61,318 bases of DNA from CBDCBA01 sp965214125 (GCA_965214125.1 CBDCBA010000013.1:1-61318), one strand, 5' to 3'; numbered from the stretch's first letter, positions 18,690 to 28,684 are shown. The notes: generated from the sequence alone by a model not told the origin. A program made the numbers and translations.

Positions 18690-19771
18690 CCCAACTTCTC
18701 GTACGCCTCGCCGATCAGCCGCTGGGTCATCTCCCAGGAAATGCACGCATCCGTAATGCTCACGCCGTAACGCAGGCCCTTACCGCTCTGGGGCAAATCT
18801 TGGCGGCCTTCATCAAGGAAGCTTTCGAGCATCGCGCCGATGATGGCGTTGTCCTTGCCGTCGCGGCGGCGGGTGACGACCTGGTCGATCACGCTCTCCC
18901 ACGCAACGTGCTGGCGCTCGTGCTGCTTGAGACTATTCGCGTGGGAGCAGTCGACCATCAAGTGCGGCGGCAGGCCGGCGGCCTCCAACCGTTTGGCGGC
19001 GTCGGCGATGTCGGCCTCGTGGAAGTTGGTCCGCTCCCCCCCGCCGCGCAGGATCACGTGGCCGTATTGATTGCCCTTCGTTTCGACCACCGCCACGCGC
19101 CCCTCGCGGTCGACGCCGAGGAACCGGTGCTGCCCGCGGGCGGCGCTCATCGCGTCGAGGGCGACCTGCACGTCGCCGGTGGTGGCGTTCTTGAAGCCGA
19201 CCGGCATCGACAGGCCGCTGGCCATCGTGCGGTGCGTCTGGCTCTCGGTCGTGCGCGCCCCGATGGCGGCCCAAGCGAGCAGCTCATCGAGGTACTGTGG
19301 CGTGATCGGCTCGAGCAATTCGGTCCCGCACGGCACGCCGAGGTTGCCGATGTCGAGAAGGAGGCGGCGCGTCAGCCGGATGCCGGCCGGCACGTCGAAG
19401 GTGCCGTCGAGGTGCGGATCATTGATCAGCCCCTTCCACCCGAGCGTGGTGCGCGGCTTCTCGAAGTAGGCCCGCATGACCAGGACCATTCGGTCAGCCA
19501 CCTGTTCGCGCAGCTCCGCGAGGCGGCCGGCGTAGTCGAGGGCGGCGGCGCGGTCGTGAATGCTGCACGGCCCGACGAGCACAAGCAGCCGCTGATCGTC
19601 GCCGCGCAGGATGGCTTCGATCTCCCGCCGCGCGCTCACCACGTTGCGGGCGATGGCGTCGTTGGTCGGCATCTCCTCCGCCAGCCGCGACGGCGGCGTG
19701 AGCGCAAGAACGCTGGCGATGTTGACGTCACGCGCCGCAAGCGCGCCGGAAGCCTCGGCAGTGGCAGACAT
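18686..19771 (-). CDS. aroG: 3-deoxy-7-phosphoheptulonate (DAHP) synthase, class I
   Basis: 361 residues, the size of AroFGH-type enzymes. Motifs include LLVLVGPCSIHDRAAALDYA, VMRAYFEKPRTTLGWKGLINDP, PCGTELLEPITPQYL, WAAIGARTTESQTHR, GFKNATTGDVQVA and LMVDCSHANSLKQH. The enzyme condenses PEP and erythrose 4-phosphate, the first step toward aromatic amino acids. pheA lies elsewhere in the window. Which of Phe, Tyr or Trp inhibits it cannot be told from sequence alone. The gene is tail-to-tail with the Uma2 gene. Confidence 0.95.
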   Translation of the reverse strand: MSATAEASGALAARDVNIASVLALTPPSRLAEEMPTNDAIARNVVSARREIEAILRGDDQRLLVLVGPCSIHDRAAALDYAGRLAELREQVADRMVLVMRAYFEKPRTTLGWKGLINDPHLDGTFDVPAGIRLTRRLLLDIGNLGVPCGTELLEPITPQYLDELLAWAAIGARTTESQTHRTMASGLSMPVGFKNATTGDVQVALDAMSAARGQHRFLGVDREGRVAVVETKGNQYGHVILRGGGERTNFHEADIADAAKRLEAAGLPPHLMVDCSHANSLKQHERQHVAWESVIDQVVTRRRDGKDNAIIGAMLESFLDEGRQDLPQSGKGLRYGVSITDACISWEMTQRLIGEAYEKLG

Positions 19772-19800
19772 GGGGCGGTCAGTCTAGGTGCGGCCTGTCC

Positions 19801-20760
19801 CTAATCCGCGAGCGCCCGGAAGACGTCCTTGAAGAGTGCCGAGCGGTTCATGATGAATGTCTCGCGGATGCGGTGCCGACCGTCGTCCTCGCCGGGCTCC
19901 CAGGCGCCGGTGTCGGCCAGGCGCGGGGACGGGACGACGCGCGTGTGGACGCCCTCGACGCCAGTCAGCCAGGCGCAGGGGGCCAGATCCCAGATCTGTT
20001 TGCCGTAGGCGAACGTGTCGTTGCCGTGCTCGCCGGCGTGGGCCTCGACGATGTCGGTCAGGTAAGTGCCGATCGTGCTTCGGCCCGCCAGGTCGCTGCG
20101 CAGTTCGGGGACGCTCGTCGTGAGCATTCCCGACGCGGGCCAGCACGGGAACCAGACCAGTGGCACGCCGCTGTCGAACAAGCCCTTGGCGGCGACGGCA
20201 TCCTGGTAGAAGTTGAACTCCGCCGCCGGCCGAAGCCAGCCGCTTTGGGCCGCCTCGACGCCGGGCATTGGGCTGTTGCCGCCGAGCCAGCAGACGACGA
20301 TCCGCTCGCGGATCTCCGGCCGCTTCCAGATTGCCGACGTCACGTTCGTGATCGCGCCGATCGCGACCACGTACAGCGGCTCACCATCGGCCGGCGTCGC
20401 CATCGCGCGCTCGATCAACGCCTCGACGGCCGGGCTGTCGACCATGTCGCCCTCGCCTTCGCAGAATCGCCGCGAGCCTTCGACCACGGGCGTCGACTCG
20501 CCCATCATGCCGATGACCTTGCGGGCCTCGTCGGCGCTCTTGAGCATCCCCTCCTCCGCCGAGGCGCTGCGGTTGTTCTTGAACGGCGCCGCGTGGACGG
20601 CTTCGAGCGCCACGCGCTCCGGCCGGCGCAGCAGGTAGGCGAGGGCGAACTGGTCATCGATCTCGTTGAACGTGTCGGTGTCGAGAATCGCCCGCGCCGG
20701 CCGGTCTGTTGGCGGCGGTTGAAGGCGGCGAGCAACGAGGTCGGCGTCGAGCGGGTTCAT
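19801..20760 (-). CDS. Nucleoside hydrolase (inosine/uridine-preferring type)
   Basis: 319 residues from ATG 20760; a GTG 39 bp upstream is an alternative. The N-terminal metal site is ILDTDTFNEIDDQFALAYLL, the D-x-D-x4-DD signature that binds Ca2+ and the ribose. VVAIGAITNVTSAI and a late Asp-containing segment also fit. It would cleave the N-glycosidic bond of ribonucleosides or a related glycoside. The usual His in the C-terminal region is not obvious, so substrate preference is uncertain. It sits 58 bp downstream of the TPR protein gene on the same strand. Confidence 0.88.
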   Translation of the reverse strand: MNPLDADLVARRLQPPPTDRPARAILDTDTFNEIDDQFALAYLLRRPERVALEAVHAAPFKNNRSASAEEGMLKSADEARKVIGMMGESTPVVEGSRRFCEGEGDMVDSPAVEALIERAMATPADGEPLYVVAIGAITNVTSAIWKRPEIRERIVVCWLGGNSPMPGVEAAQSGWLRPAAEFNFYQDAVAAKGLFDSGVPLVWFPCWPASGMLTTSVPELRSDLAGRSTIGTYLTDIVEAHAGEHGNDTFAYGKQIWDLAPCAWLTGVEGVHTRVVPSPRLADTGAWEPGEDDGRHRIRETFIMNRSALFKDVFRALAD

Positions 20761-20817
20761 CGCCCCGACGCTAAAGCGGCCGTCGGTCGCCCGCAACACC
20801 GGAGGAGCGACGCCCCG

Positions 20818-23466
20818 CTAGTCCTCGCCAAACGATTCGTCGAACTGCTTGACCACGGCGTCCTGCTGCATCTGCAAGGCCCGCAATTTCAGTCCAAGGT
20901 TGTCCATTTCGGTCGCGACCTCCACGAGTGTGGCCGCCCGCTCGCCCGCCTCGGCGTAGCGCTTCATCTCCATGAGCAACTCCGCCAGCACGCGCAGCGT
21001 GACGGGTTGCCGCGGGTCGAGCTCCAGCGCCGCCCCAAGCCGCGCCAGCGCCGCATCCGGCTGGCCGTCATCGAGCAACCACTGTGCCGCCGTCTGGTGA
21101 GCGATGATCGCGTTGATCGCAACGTCGTTGGCAACCGCCCGTTCGACCGCGGCGTCGATCGCGGCGAATGCGTCGCCCTCGCCGGCACCGCGGCGGGCCT
21201 TTGCGAGAACGAGCGCGATGTGGCTCGGATGAAACGGCTTCGACGGTTTGCCGAACGCCCGCTCCAGGTGCCCGATCGCCGCCGCGGGCTCGCCCACGTC
21301 GAAATAGGTCAGGCCCAGAAGCGCCGTCACGCCCGCGTTGTTCTCCTCGCCCGGCTGCATCAGGATGCGCTCGCAGGCGGCGATGAGCAGCCAGCCGTCG
21401 TACGGCCAGGACGAGCCCGCACGCCTGGCGTGCAGCTTGTTGACGACTTGCAGCCATCCGGAGAGAACGGTGACTTTCTCGCCGTCGAACGCACGCGACA
21501 AAGCGGAGGACGCCGTCAGGTCATACGGCGCGCGGGCGGCGACGAAGCTCGGGTGGTTGTAGACGACGAGGTTCAGCTTCGTCCGCGGATCGATGTACGC
21601 GAGGTTTGCAAGCAGGGCTGCGAGTTCCGCAGCCTGCTCGGGCGAACCTTGCCGCTCCTCCGTTGCAAAGCGGGCGATGGCGGCATCCACGACGACCGGC
21701 GCCGCACACCCGTTGCGAAGCAGCGATTGCAGGCGCGTGTCGTCGAGGTGCTGCGTCGCGAAGGCGGCGTCGTAGCGGGCGAGCGCGACCGCGGTCGCCT
21801 CATCGCCGTTGCGGAACGCCCGCGTCAGGCCGATCACGTCTTCGCGCCGCTGCCCAGCCTGAATCGCGTCGCCGAGCGCCCTCACGACGGCCTCGCCAAT
21901 CGCGTGCTTGTGCGTCTCGTGCCACCGCTTGACGAGCGCGCTGGCAACGTTATCCAGCCATGAGAACAGCGGTTCTTCCGGGACCACCACGCGCTGAACG
22001 TCGCCGACGCACGCGTAGATTTCGCGGATGCCCAGCGCAGCCTCGAGCAGTTCGTGGGGCGATGCGGTCGCCGTCAGGGCGATCAGCTTGGCCTCGGCAT
22101 CGGTGGCGTTGCCGCTGGCGATGCGGTCGAGGTCGGTGATCGACTTTTTGGCGAGCGCTCGACTGTCGGCGTCGAAGTTGAAGGCGACGTCCATCAGCGA
22201 CTCGTACACGCTGTCGCGCCACGCCGCGGCTTCGAGCACCTCGGCAACGGCTTGGTAAGTCCGCGCGGCCTCCCAATCGCGGGTGGCGATCGCGTCCTCG
22301 GCGAGCATGGTGTAGACCGAGTATGACGGCTGCTCCGCAACGGTCGCCAGGTGTCGCTCGCGACGCTCCGCCGCGGCCGCCGTCATGGCTGATACGCGGT
22401 CCTCCGCCGCATCGGCACGCTTAAATCCCTGGTGATCCGCCACCCGAACCGCCTCGACCGAACGCTGGATGTCATGCGTGCCGTAACTCCCTTCCGGAAG
22501 TAGCGCGGCCCAGTGGTCCTCCGTCTCGTCGAGCGACTTCACCACGTCGACGACGGCGTCCGCGAGCGACTGCCGCAGTTCGGCATCGGCGGGCGCGGCG
22601 CGGAAGGCGAGGAACCGGACCGGCACGGCGCCCAGCTCGCGCTCGAGCTGGCCCTTCACCGCGGCGACGAGCTGGGCGTACGCAGCCTTCGCCTGCGGGG
22701 TCGCGTCGAACGCCTTTGCCAGCGGCGCGTCAGCCGCAAGCACCCGCCGCCACAGTGCGGCGTACTCCTTCTCCTGAAAGAGCATGACCGCGACGTACTG
22801 GGCGATTTTCAGGTCGGTTGTGCCAGAATCTATGATCGCCCGCTCAGCGGCCGTGGCGGCGGAACCCTTGTCGCCGCCGCGTTCGAACGCTTGCGCCGTG
22901 CGCACGCCGATGACGAACCGCTGCTGATCCGTCAGGTCGCCACGATACAGCACCGGCACGAGCACGCCCGCGGCCTCTTCGTGCCGACCCGCCAGCCCGA
23001 GCAGTTCGGCGTAGCGACCGACCAGGTCCAGGTCGGCGTCGAAGGCCTCGGCGTCCGCCCCACGCGCCGCCTCCACCTTTTCGAGCGCGACGGCGGCGTT
23101 TTGCTGGCGCGCGAGCAGTTCGGTCCAAAGCAGCAACGCCGCCTTCTGCTGCGGGGCGATGCCGAGCGCCGTCTCCCACGCCCGCTCTGCCGAGGCCGTG
23201 TCGCCGAGCATCGCGTGGACGCGCCCGACGGTTGCGAGCGCGTCGAGGTCGTCCTCGCGCACCGCGAGCCGCTCGACCTCACGCGCCAGCCGCCCCGCCC
23301 GGTCGCGATCGCCCGAGCGAAGGGCGGCGTCGATTTCGGCCAGACCCGCCCGCGCCGACTCGATGGCGGCCGACCGCTGCTTCTTCTGCGCCGCAAGCGG
23401 CGCCGGCAGCGCCAGCGGCAGGAGCAGCGCGGCGACAAGTCCGGTGGCAAGGTGGCGTGGCCCCAT
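20818..23466 (-). CDS. Large secreted TPR-like protein
   Basis: About 882 residues. The signal peptide is LVAALLLPLALPAPLAAQ. Almost the whole mature protein is helical, with tetratricopeptide-type pairs such as LATVGRVHAMLGDTASAERAWE near the N-terminus and TALLGLTYFDVGEPAAAIGHLE and LARLGAALELDPRQPVTLRVL near the C-terminus. It contains no catalytic motif. Such proteins usually scaffold complexes. A GTG 6 bp upstream is another possible start. Confidence 0.75.
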   Translation of the reverse strand: MGPRHLATGLVAALLLPLALPAPLAAQKKQRSAAIESARAGLAEIDAALRSGDRDRAGRLAREVERLAVREDDLDALATVGRVHAMLGDTASAERAWETALGIAPQQKAALLLWTELLARQQNAAVALEKVEAARGADAEAFDADLDLVGRYAELLGLAGRHEEAAGVLVPVLYRGDLTDQQRFVIGVRTAQAFERGGDKGSAATAAERAIIDSGTTDLKIAQYVAVMLFQEKEYAALWRRVLAADAPLAKAFDATPQAKAAYAQLVAAVKGQLERELGAVPVRFLAFRAAPADAELRQSLADAVVDVVKSLDETEDHWAALLPEGSYGTHDIQRSVEAVRVADHQGFKRADAAEDRVSAMTAAAAERRERHLATVAEQPSYSVYTMLAEDAIATRDWEAARTYQAVAEVLEAAAWRDSVYESLMDVAFNFDADSRALAKKSITDLDRIASGNATDAEAKLIALTATASPHELLEAALGIREIYACVGDVQRVVVPEEPLFSWLDNVASALVKRWHETHKHAIGEAVVRALGDAIQAGQRREDVIGLTRAFRNGDEATAVALARYDAAFATQHLDDTRLQSLLRNGCAAPVVVDAAIARFATEERQGSPEQAAELAALLANLAYIDPRTKLNLVVYNHPSFVAARAPYDLTASSALSRAFDGEKVTVLSGWLQVVNKLHARRAGSSWPYDGWLLIAACERILMQPGEENNAGVTALLGLTYFDVGEPAAAIGHLERAFGKPSKPFHPSHIALVLAKARRGAGEGDAFAAIDAAVERAVANDVAINAIIAHQTAAQWLLDDGQPDAALARLGAALELDPRQPVTLRVLAELLMEMKRYAEAGERAATLVEVATEMDNLGLKLRALQMQQDAVVKQFDESFGED

Positions 23467-23532
23467 GTCCACGCCATCGTCTTTTTGCGGGCGCGACTTC
23501 CGACCCGCAGGTTATCGGGTCGATCGCTGCGC

Positions 23533-24552
<1,020 letters not shown>

Positions 24553-24621
24553 GCCAAAGGGTAGGAAACCCGCCAATCGGTCGCCTTGACAGCGCGCGCG
24601 CCGGCGGAATGATGCCGCCCG

Positions 24622-25632
24622 ATGCCACGCCTGCTCCTCGCCGCCGCCCTGCTCGCCACGCCCGCGCCGCTGCTCGCGCCGCTGCTGCTCGCGCAGGAGG
24701 CCGGCGAGTCCGCGGACGTCGCCGACCCGATCGAGAACGAGCCGATCGTCCTCGAACTCGTCGGCGGCACCCGGCTGCGCGGCACGATCGTGAGCGACAC
24801 GCCCGGCGGCATCCTCCTCGACCACCCGATTCTCGGCGAAATCGAGATCAGCACGAACGAAATTGCCCAGCGCCTTCCCGCCGACGCCCGCCTTGGGCCA
24901 AAGGCCAAGGAGGAGGATCCCATCCCGCCCGGCCTGTTCGGCACAAGCTTCCTCTACGGCTGGGAGAAGAACATCGCCCTCGGCATCGGCGGCAAGGAGG
25001 GGGACCAGACCGAGTTCAACTTCACCGCCAGCGCCGAGGGCGACTACGAAGACGACGACAAACGCTGGAAGTTCCGCAGCGCCTACTTCTTCGGCAAGAC
25101 CGACGGCGTGCAGTCGAAGGACCAGGGCTTCGCCAACCTCCGCCGCGATTGGCTGATGCCGACCAACCCGCTCTTCTACTGGGGCGAGCTGCGCGGCGAT
25201 TACAACGGCTTCCAGGCGTACGTCGTCCGCGCCGGCGGCTTCGGCGGGGTCGGCGTCACGCTGTTCGGCGAGAACGACCCCGAGGCCGTCTACATCCGCG
25301 ACGACTTCCAGCTCCTGGCCCGCACTGGCGCGGGCTACACCTACGAGTGGGGCGACGTGAACGAGGGCATGCCCGAGGCCCTGGCCGCGTTGGAATCGGT
25401 TTGGAAGATTACGGACAACCAGACCTTCCGCTTTGGCCACACCTACTTCCCGAGCCTCGACGACCTCGGCGAGTCGCGCAACGTGACCGAGGCGAGCCAC
25501 ACGATCAAGATCGACACCGCCCGCGGCCTGAGCCTGAAGATTGGCGTCTTCAACGAATATCTCAGCATGACCGAGGACGACTCGAGCCACAACTCGCTCA
25601 CGTACTTCGGCCAGCTCCAGTACGCCTTCTAG
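24622..25632 (+). CDS. DUF481-type outer-membrane beta-barrel protein
   Basis: 336 residues. The signal peptide is LLLAAALLATPAPLLAPLL. An N-terminal strand-rich domain (LELVGGTRLRGTIVSDTPGG) resembles the small domains that precede DUF481. The C-terminal ~220 residues are amphipathic strands (FNFTASAEGDYEDDDKRWKF, ITDNQTFRFGHTYFPSLDD) ending in FGQLQYAF, with Phe last as in outer-membrane barrels. It is probably a salt- or stress-related porin-like protein. It is divergent from the isocitrate dehydrogenase gene. Confidence 0.82.
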   Translation: MPRLLLAAALLATPAPLLAPLLLAQEAGESADVADPIENEPIVLELVGGTRLRGTIVSDTPGGILLDHPILGEIEISTNEIAQRLPADARLGPKAKEEDPIPPGLFGTSFLYGWEKNIALGIGGKEGDQTEFNFTASAEGDYEDDDKRWKFRSAYFFGKTDGVQSKDQGFANLRRDWLMPTNPLFYWGELRGDYNGFQAYVVRAGGFGGVGVTLFGENDPEAVYIRDDFQLLARTGAGYTYEWGDVNEGMPEALAALESVWKITDNQTFRFGHTYFPSLDDLGESRNVTEASHTIKIDTARGLSLKIGVFNEYLSMTEDDSSHNSLTYFGQLQYAF

Positions 25633-25690
25633 TAGGGTGGGATTCATCCCACCTCTGGCTGAACTGACGGTGGGATAAATCCCACCCTAC
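25632..25690. terminator. Bidirectional terminator made of a double palindrome
   Basis: Two 22-bp arms (25632-25653 and 25669-25690) are inverted with one mismatch across a 15-bp loop. Each arm is itself palindromic around GGTGGGAT..ATCCCACC. It lies between the stops of two convergent genes, so it can terminate both. The nested symmetry looks like a dispersed repeat family recruited as a terminator. Confidence 0.8.
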
Positions 25691-26721
25691 TCCGACTCGC
25701 TCGCGACGATGCGTACGAGCAGGTGCAGCGGCGGGCGGTCGCCGTCTCCGCCGAAGCCGGCGACGACCGTCCACTGATCCGTCGACAGGCTGGCGCGGGC
25801 GTCGATGCCGCTCTGGGCGATTTGCGGCACTTGGTAGGAGCCCGCAGCCTTGCTTGACCCGTCGCCGGGGCGGGTGGCCGGCATCGCGATATCGTCGAGC
25901 GCCAGCAGCACCGTGTAACGGCCGCTCAGCCGCACGCGGACACGCTCGCCCCCCTCGGCCATGCGCGGCGTCAGGCGGAGCGACAGGCCCGTCTCGACCG
26001 TCTCCATCACAAGGCTGTACCCGACCACGCCCGCCGCCACCACGGGCTGAACGCTGCCGACGAATGTGCGGGTTTGACCGTTCTCCGCCACCTGCTCCTC
26101 GCCGTCGTATCCCACGAGCAGCGCTTGCGCGACCGGCTTCAACGCGCTGGCGTCTCCGGTGTAGACGAGCAAGCCGTCGCGCATCTCGGTCTGCCCCATC
26201 GCGTCGGCATCGAGCGGGGCGAGCATCACCCGCGTCGTCAGCATCCGTGTTCGCGGCGCGAGCTGTTGGAGCAACGCCGCGAGCTTTTCGTGCGTCGCTG
26301 GCGTGTGCGTGACGACGAGGCTGCGGGTCCACGGCACGTACGTGAGCGTGCCGAGCGTGCCGCCGTTCTCCCGCCAAGAGTCGCTGTCGACCGTGCCGCG
26401 CAGAAGATCGGCCACCTCGCTTGCGCGCTTCGCCTCGGCATTGCCCTGCGTTGGCTGGCTGAACGCCCCGCCGCCTCCGCCCATTCCACCACCGCCACCG
26501 CCACCTCCGCCAAAGCGGCCGGCTTGCGGGTCTCGGGGGGCGATCACGCCGATGCCGGTCGCCTCGAGCAGATCACCGATCGGGTAGACGCGCGTTACCA
26601 CGCTCTGCCCCTGCCGCACGACGCCGCCCTCCTGAGCGGACACTTGCGGCACGAAGAGCCACACCACCATCGCGACGGCGAGGGCAAGTACCGGGCACAA
26701 CGAAAGGCGGGTCGTCCTCAT
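25687..26721 (-). CDS. Secreted secretin-like protein with a Gly-rich linker
   Basis: 344 residues from ATG 26721 (ATG 26733 is also possible). A signal helix ends VPQVSAQEG. VYPIGDLL and a poly-Gly/Met stretch (residues ~70-85) follow. The central domain (SLVVTHTPATHEKLAALLQQ) is the betaalphabeta N-domain of secretins, where bound strands pack in rings. The C-terminal half is strand-rich (VETGLSLRLTPRMAEGGERV). The final secretin beta-barrel signature is short. It may be a planctomycete secretin paralogue of unknown partner. Confidence 0.7.
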   Translation of the reverse strand: MRTTRLSLCPVLALAVAMVVWLFVPQVSAQEGGVVRQGQSVVTRVYPIGDLLEATGIGVIAPRDPQAGRFGGGGGGGGGMGGGGGAFSQPTQGNAEAKRASEVADLLRGTVDSDSWRENGGTLGTLTYVPWTRSLVVTHTPATHEKLAALLQQLAPRTRMLTTRVMLAPLDADAMGQTEMRDGLLVYTGDASALKPVAQALLVGYDGEEQVAENGQTRTFVGSVQPVVAAGVVGYSLVMETVETGLSLRLTPRMAEGGERVRVRLSGRYTVLLALDDIAMPATRPGDGSSKAAGSYQVPQIAQSGIDARASLSTDQWTVVAGFGGDGDRPPLHLLVRIVASESE

Positions 26722-26767
26722 AGCGACCGCCATGCTACCAACAGTGCGTTGGTGGCACCACGACCCT

Positions 26768-26822
26768 GTAGGGCGGCCGCGGCTCACCTCCGGCTCCGAA
26801 TGACGGGCCGTGCCCGCCCTAC
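26768..26822 (-). terminator. Imperfect hairpin downstream of the GNAT gene
   Basis: GTAGGGCGG (26768-26776) pairs perfectly with CCGCCCTAC (26814-26822), and the pairing continues imperfectly inward. It begins immediately after the GNAT stop on the minus strand and has the same GTAGGG ends as the double palindrome at 25632, so both may belong to one repeat class. Confidence 0.6.
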
Positions 26823-28109
26823 CTACGCCGCCAACCGCAACGACGGCGGCTCCTTCGCCTCGATCGCCCGCCGCACGTCGTGACGCGGCAGCGCCGGCCG
26901 AACGAGGTCGGGCCGTTCCATCCACCGGTCGCGCAGCTCCCGCGCCATTGCGACCAGGCGGCGATCGACGATGGCCTTCTGTTTCGGCTTGAGCTTCGCC
27001 GGCAGCTTCGGCTTGACGGGTGCCGCCGGGAGCGGCTCGGGCGCAAACCACATCATCCCGCGGTGCGCCCGCTCTCGCCCTTCCTCCATCACCGCGTCGT
27101 ATGCCGCCTTCTTCGCCTCCCAAGTGCGCATCTCTGCCTCCCAAACCTCCAACTTTGCCGCGTACTCCGCCCGCGACTTCACGACCGCCCCGATCTCCTC
27201 CGGCTCCGACTTTGCCCCGCTCCCCGCTCCCACCTCCCCGATCCCTTCGGGCAACACGGTCGGCAACACATCCCGCCAATGCACCCCGGGCGGGATCGGG
27301 AAGACGATCCGATCCTCCCGCAACGCCCCGCCTCCGGTCTGCGACGGAAACCACCACGGCGTCGTCTCATCCGCTTCGCGAATTCGCTTCTGCCAGAAGA
27401 TGTGGATGCGTCCGCGAAAGGATGAAGGTTGAAGGAGGAAGGATGAACCCGATGCAGAGGGCGGAGGGCCGGGTTCTGGCTCGGGTTCATCCTTCATCCT
27501 TCTGCCTTCACCCTTTCTGCCCCTCCCTCCCGTCCGGAACGCGATCGGCACAAACCCCATCGCCGCCCAGAAGCGGTTCGCCTGCAAATCCTGCGGGCAC
27601 CAGCAACTGTAGAGTTTGCACCCGTACGCCGACCGCTCGAACTGCGCCTGCAACAACGCCCCCGCCACCAGCGACCGCCGCGCCTCGGGCACGACGCACA
27701 ACTGCGTCACGTACCCCACTTCATCCCGTTTGAAGTAACGATCGGCGGCGATGAGGTAGCCGAGGGGGGAGAAATTTGGGATTGGCAATTTGGCATTTGG
27801 GTTCAGAGCCCGACTTCCAATCTGCTCCGGCCCAACTCCCAATCCCGAATCACTAATTCCCACATCGCCCTCCGCCACGAGAATCTCCCCTTTCTTCAGC
27901 TTCCCCTCCAACGCCATCCGCGGCAGGAACCCGAGCTGCTTCGAATGCCGCTTTTGCAGCGCGTCGATCCACGGCAGGTCATCCGACGTCGCCGGGCGGA
28001 TGGAGAACCCCTCGCCCACGCCCCCGCGCGGCGTGATCCGCCTCCTCCCGGACTCGGCGCGGGCCGGAACGAGGTTCCCCTGCACGATCGTCGCCGGTTG
28101 GCCCTGCAT
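26823..28109 (-). CDS. GNAT-fold acetyltransferase carrying two in-frame foldback insertions
   Basis: 428 residues from ATG 28109. The GNAT core is visible as FSIRPATSDDLPWIDALQKR, GYLIAADRYFKRDEVGYVTQ, then LCVVPEARRSLVAGALLQAQ (acetyl-CoA helix region) and NRFWAAMGFVPIAFR. Two segments unlike the rest interrupt it. Residues ~82-112 come from AT-richer DNA and residues ~192-231 from purine-rich DNA that folds back on itself. Both lie in loops between core strands and keep the frame. The C-terminal ~150 residues are charged helices (EYAAKLEVWEAEMRTWEAKK) ending near IEAKEPPSLRLAA. The substrate is unknown. Confidence 0.72.
   Translation of the reverse strand: MQGQPATIVQGNLVPARAESGRRRITPRGGVGEGFSIRPATSDDLPWIDALQKRHSKQLGFLPRMALEGKLKKGEILVAEGDVGISDSGLGVGPEQIGSRALNPNAKLPIPNFSPLGYLIAADRYFKRDEVGYVTQLCVVPEARRSLVAGALLQAQFERSAYGCKLYSCWCPQDLQANRFWAAMGFVPIAFRTGGRGRKGEGRRMKDEPEPEPGPPPSASGSSFLLQPSSFRGRIHIFWQKRIREADETTPWWFPSQTGGGALREDRIVFPIPPGVHWRDVLPTVLPEGIGEVGAGSGAKSEPEEIGAVVKSRAEYAAKLEVWEAEMRTWEAKKAAYDAVMEEGRERAHRGMMWFAPEPLPAAPVKPKLPAKLKPKQKAIVDRRLVAMARELRDRWMERPDLVRPALPRHDVRRAIEAKEPPSLRLAA
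27417..27520. repeat. Foldback (MITE-like) insertion within the GNAT gene, copy 1
   Basis: The left arm (27417-27453, GGATGAAGG and GGAAGGATGAACCCG) is inverted at 27483-27520 (CGGGTTCATCCTTCATCC and relatives) around a ~30-bp centre. The arms are purine- or pyrimidine-pure and quite unlike local codon use. In the GNAT frame they encode a Lys/Glu/Pro/Ser-rich loop. Confidence 0.7.
27775..27865. repeat. AT-richer insertion within the GNAT gene, copy 2
   Basis: About 90 bp rich in TTTGG, GGATTGG and CCAATC words (TTTGGGATTGGCAATTTGG at the left, CAACTCCCAATCCCGAATC at the right). It makes an imperfect foldback. It encodes an Asn/Pro/Ile/Ser loop in the protein. Composition differs sharply from flanking codons. 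Confidence 0.6.
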
Positions 28110-28286
28110 GACCCTCTGTATCGGCCATCGCGCCGCCCACCCCGTGACCGCACCACCGACAGCCGACGGCTTATCGGAATTGCGAGGCCAAACCCACGCC
28201 GACATCCGCCTTCACGGCCTCTGAACCGCGCTCGCCGCGTGAACTCAAGCACCCCCCGCCCGGCTGGCAGGTCTGATTTGCGATTG

Positions 28287-28538
28287 TCGACCGGTCGAAC
28301 GAAGCGTTCGACCGGTCGAACGGTTCGTTCGACCAGTCAGAAGCCTCTCTCGACCGGTCGGGAACGTCGTTCGACCGGTCGGGAGAACCGTTCGACCGGT
28401 GAAACGCATCGCTCGACCGGAAAGATAAACCCCTCGACCGGTTGACCACATCGATCGACCAGGCGCGAGCCGCGTTCGACCAGTCGAACAGGTCGTTCGA
28501 CCGTTCGCGTTCTCCGTTCGACCGGATTGGAAGATTTC
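28287..28538. repeat. Twelve 21-bp units with palindromic core TCGACCGGTCGA
   Basis: TCGACC recurs exactly every 21 bp at 28287, 28308, 28329, 28350, 28371, 28392, 28413, 28434, 28455, 28476, 28497 and 28518, with no spacing error. The usual core is TCGACCGGTCG, whose full form TCGACCGGTCGA is self-complementary, followed by about ten variable bases. Twenty-one bp is two helical turns and also seven codons. Four of the six frames stay open through the array, three of them on the minus strand. It lies in the ~575-bp gap between the divergent GNAT and adhesin genes, ~150 bp before the adhesin start. It could be an iteron-like protein-binding array or remnant heptapeptide-coding DNA. Confidence 0.9.
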
Positions 28539-28684
28539 GCCTCGCGTTGCGAACACCCGCTCCCGCGATTGTGCTTGCATTCGCCCCCCGAAATCGGGTA
28601 CCCCTTCCTCTGCGGCCGCGCCTGTTGATGCGCATGTGGGGCTCCGAACGCGGTGAACTCGACCCAAAGCAGGGGGAACACCTC

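Noticed and set aside
24553..25647. N-terminal extension of the isocitrate dehydrogenase-like gene
   Set aside because: The open frame upstream of ATG 24552 is antisense to the well-supported DUF481 gene. High GC keeps such frames open.
28287..28538. CRISPR array
   Set aside because: The conserved part is only ~11 bp and the variable part ~10 bp. CRISPR repeats are 23-47 bp with spacers of 26-70 bp, and no cas gene is nearby.
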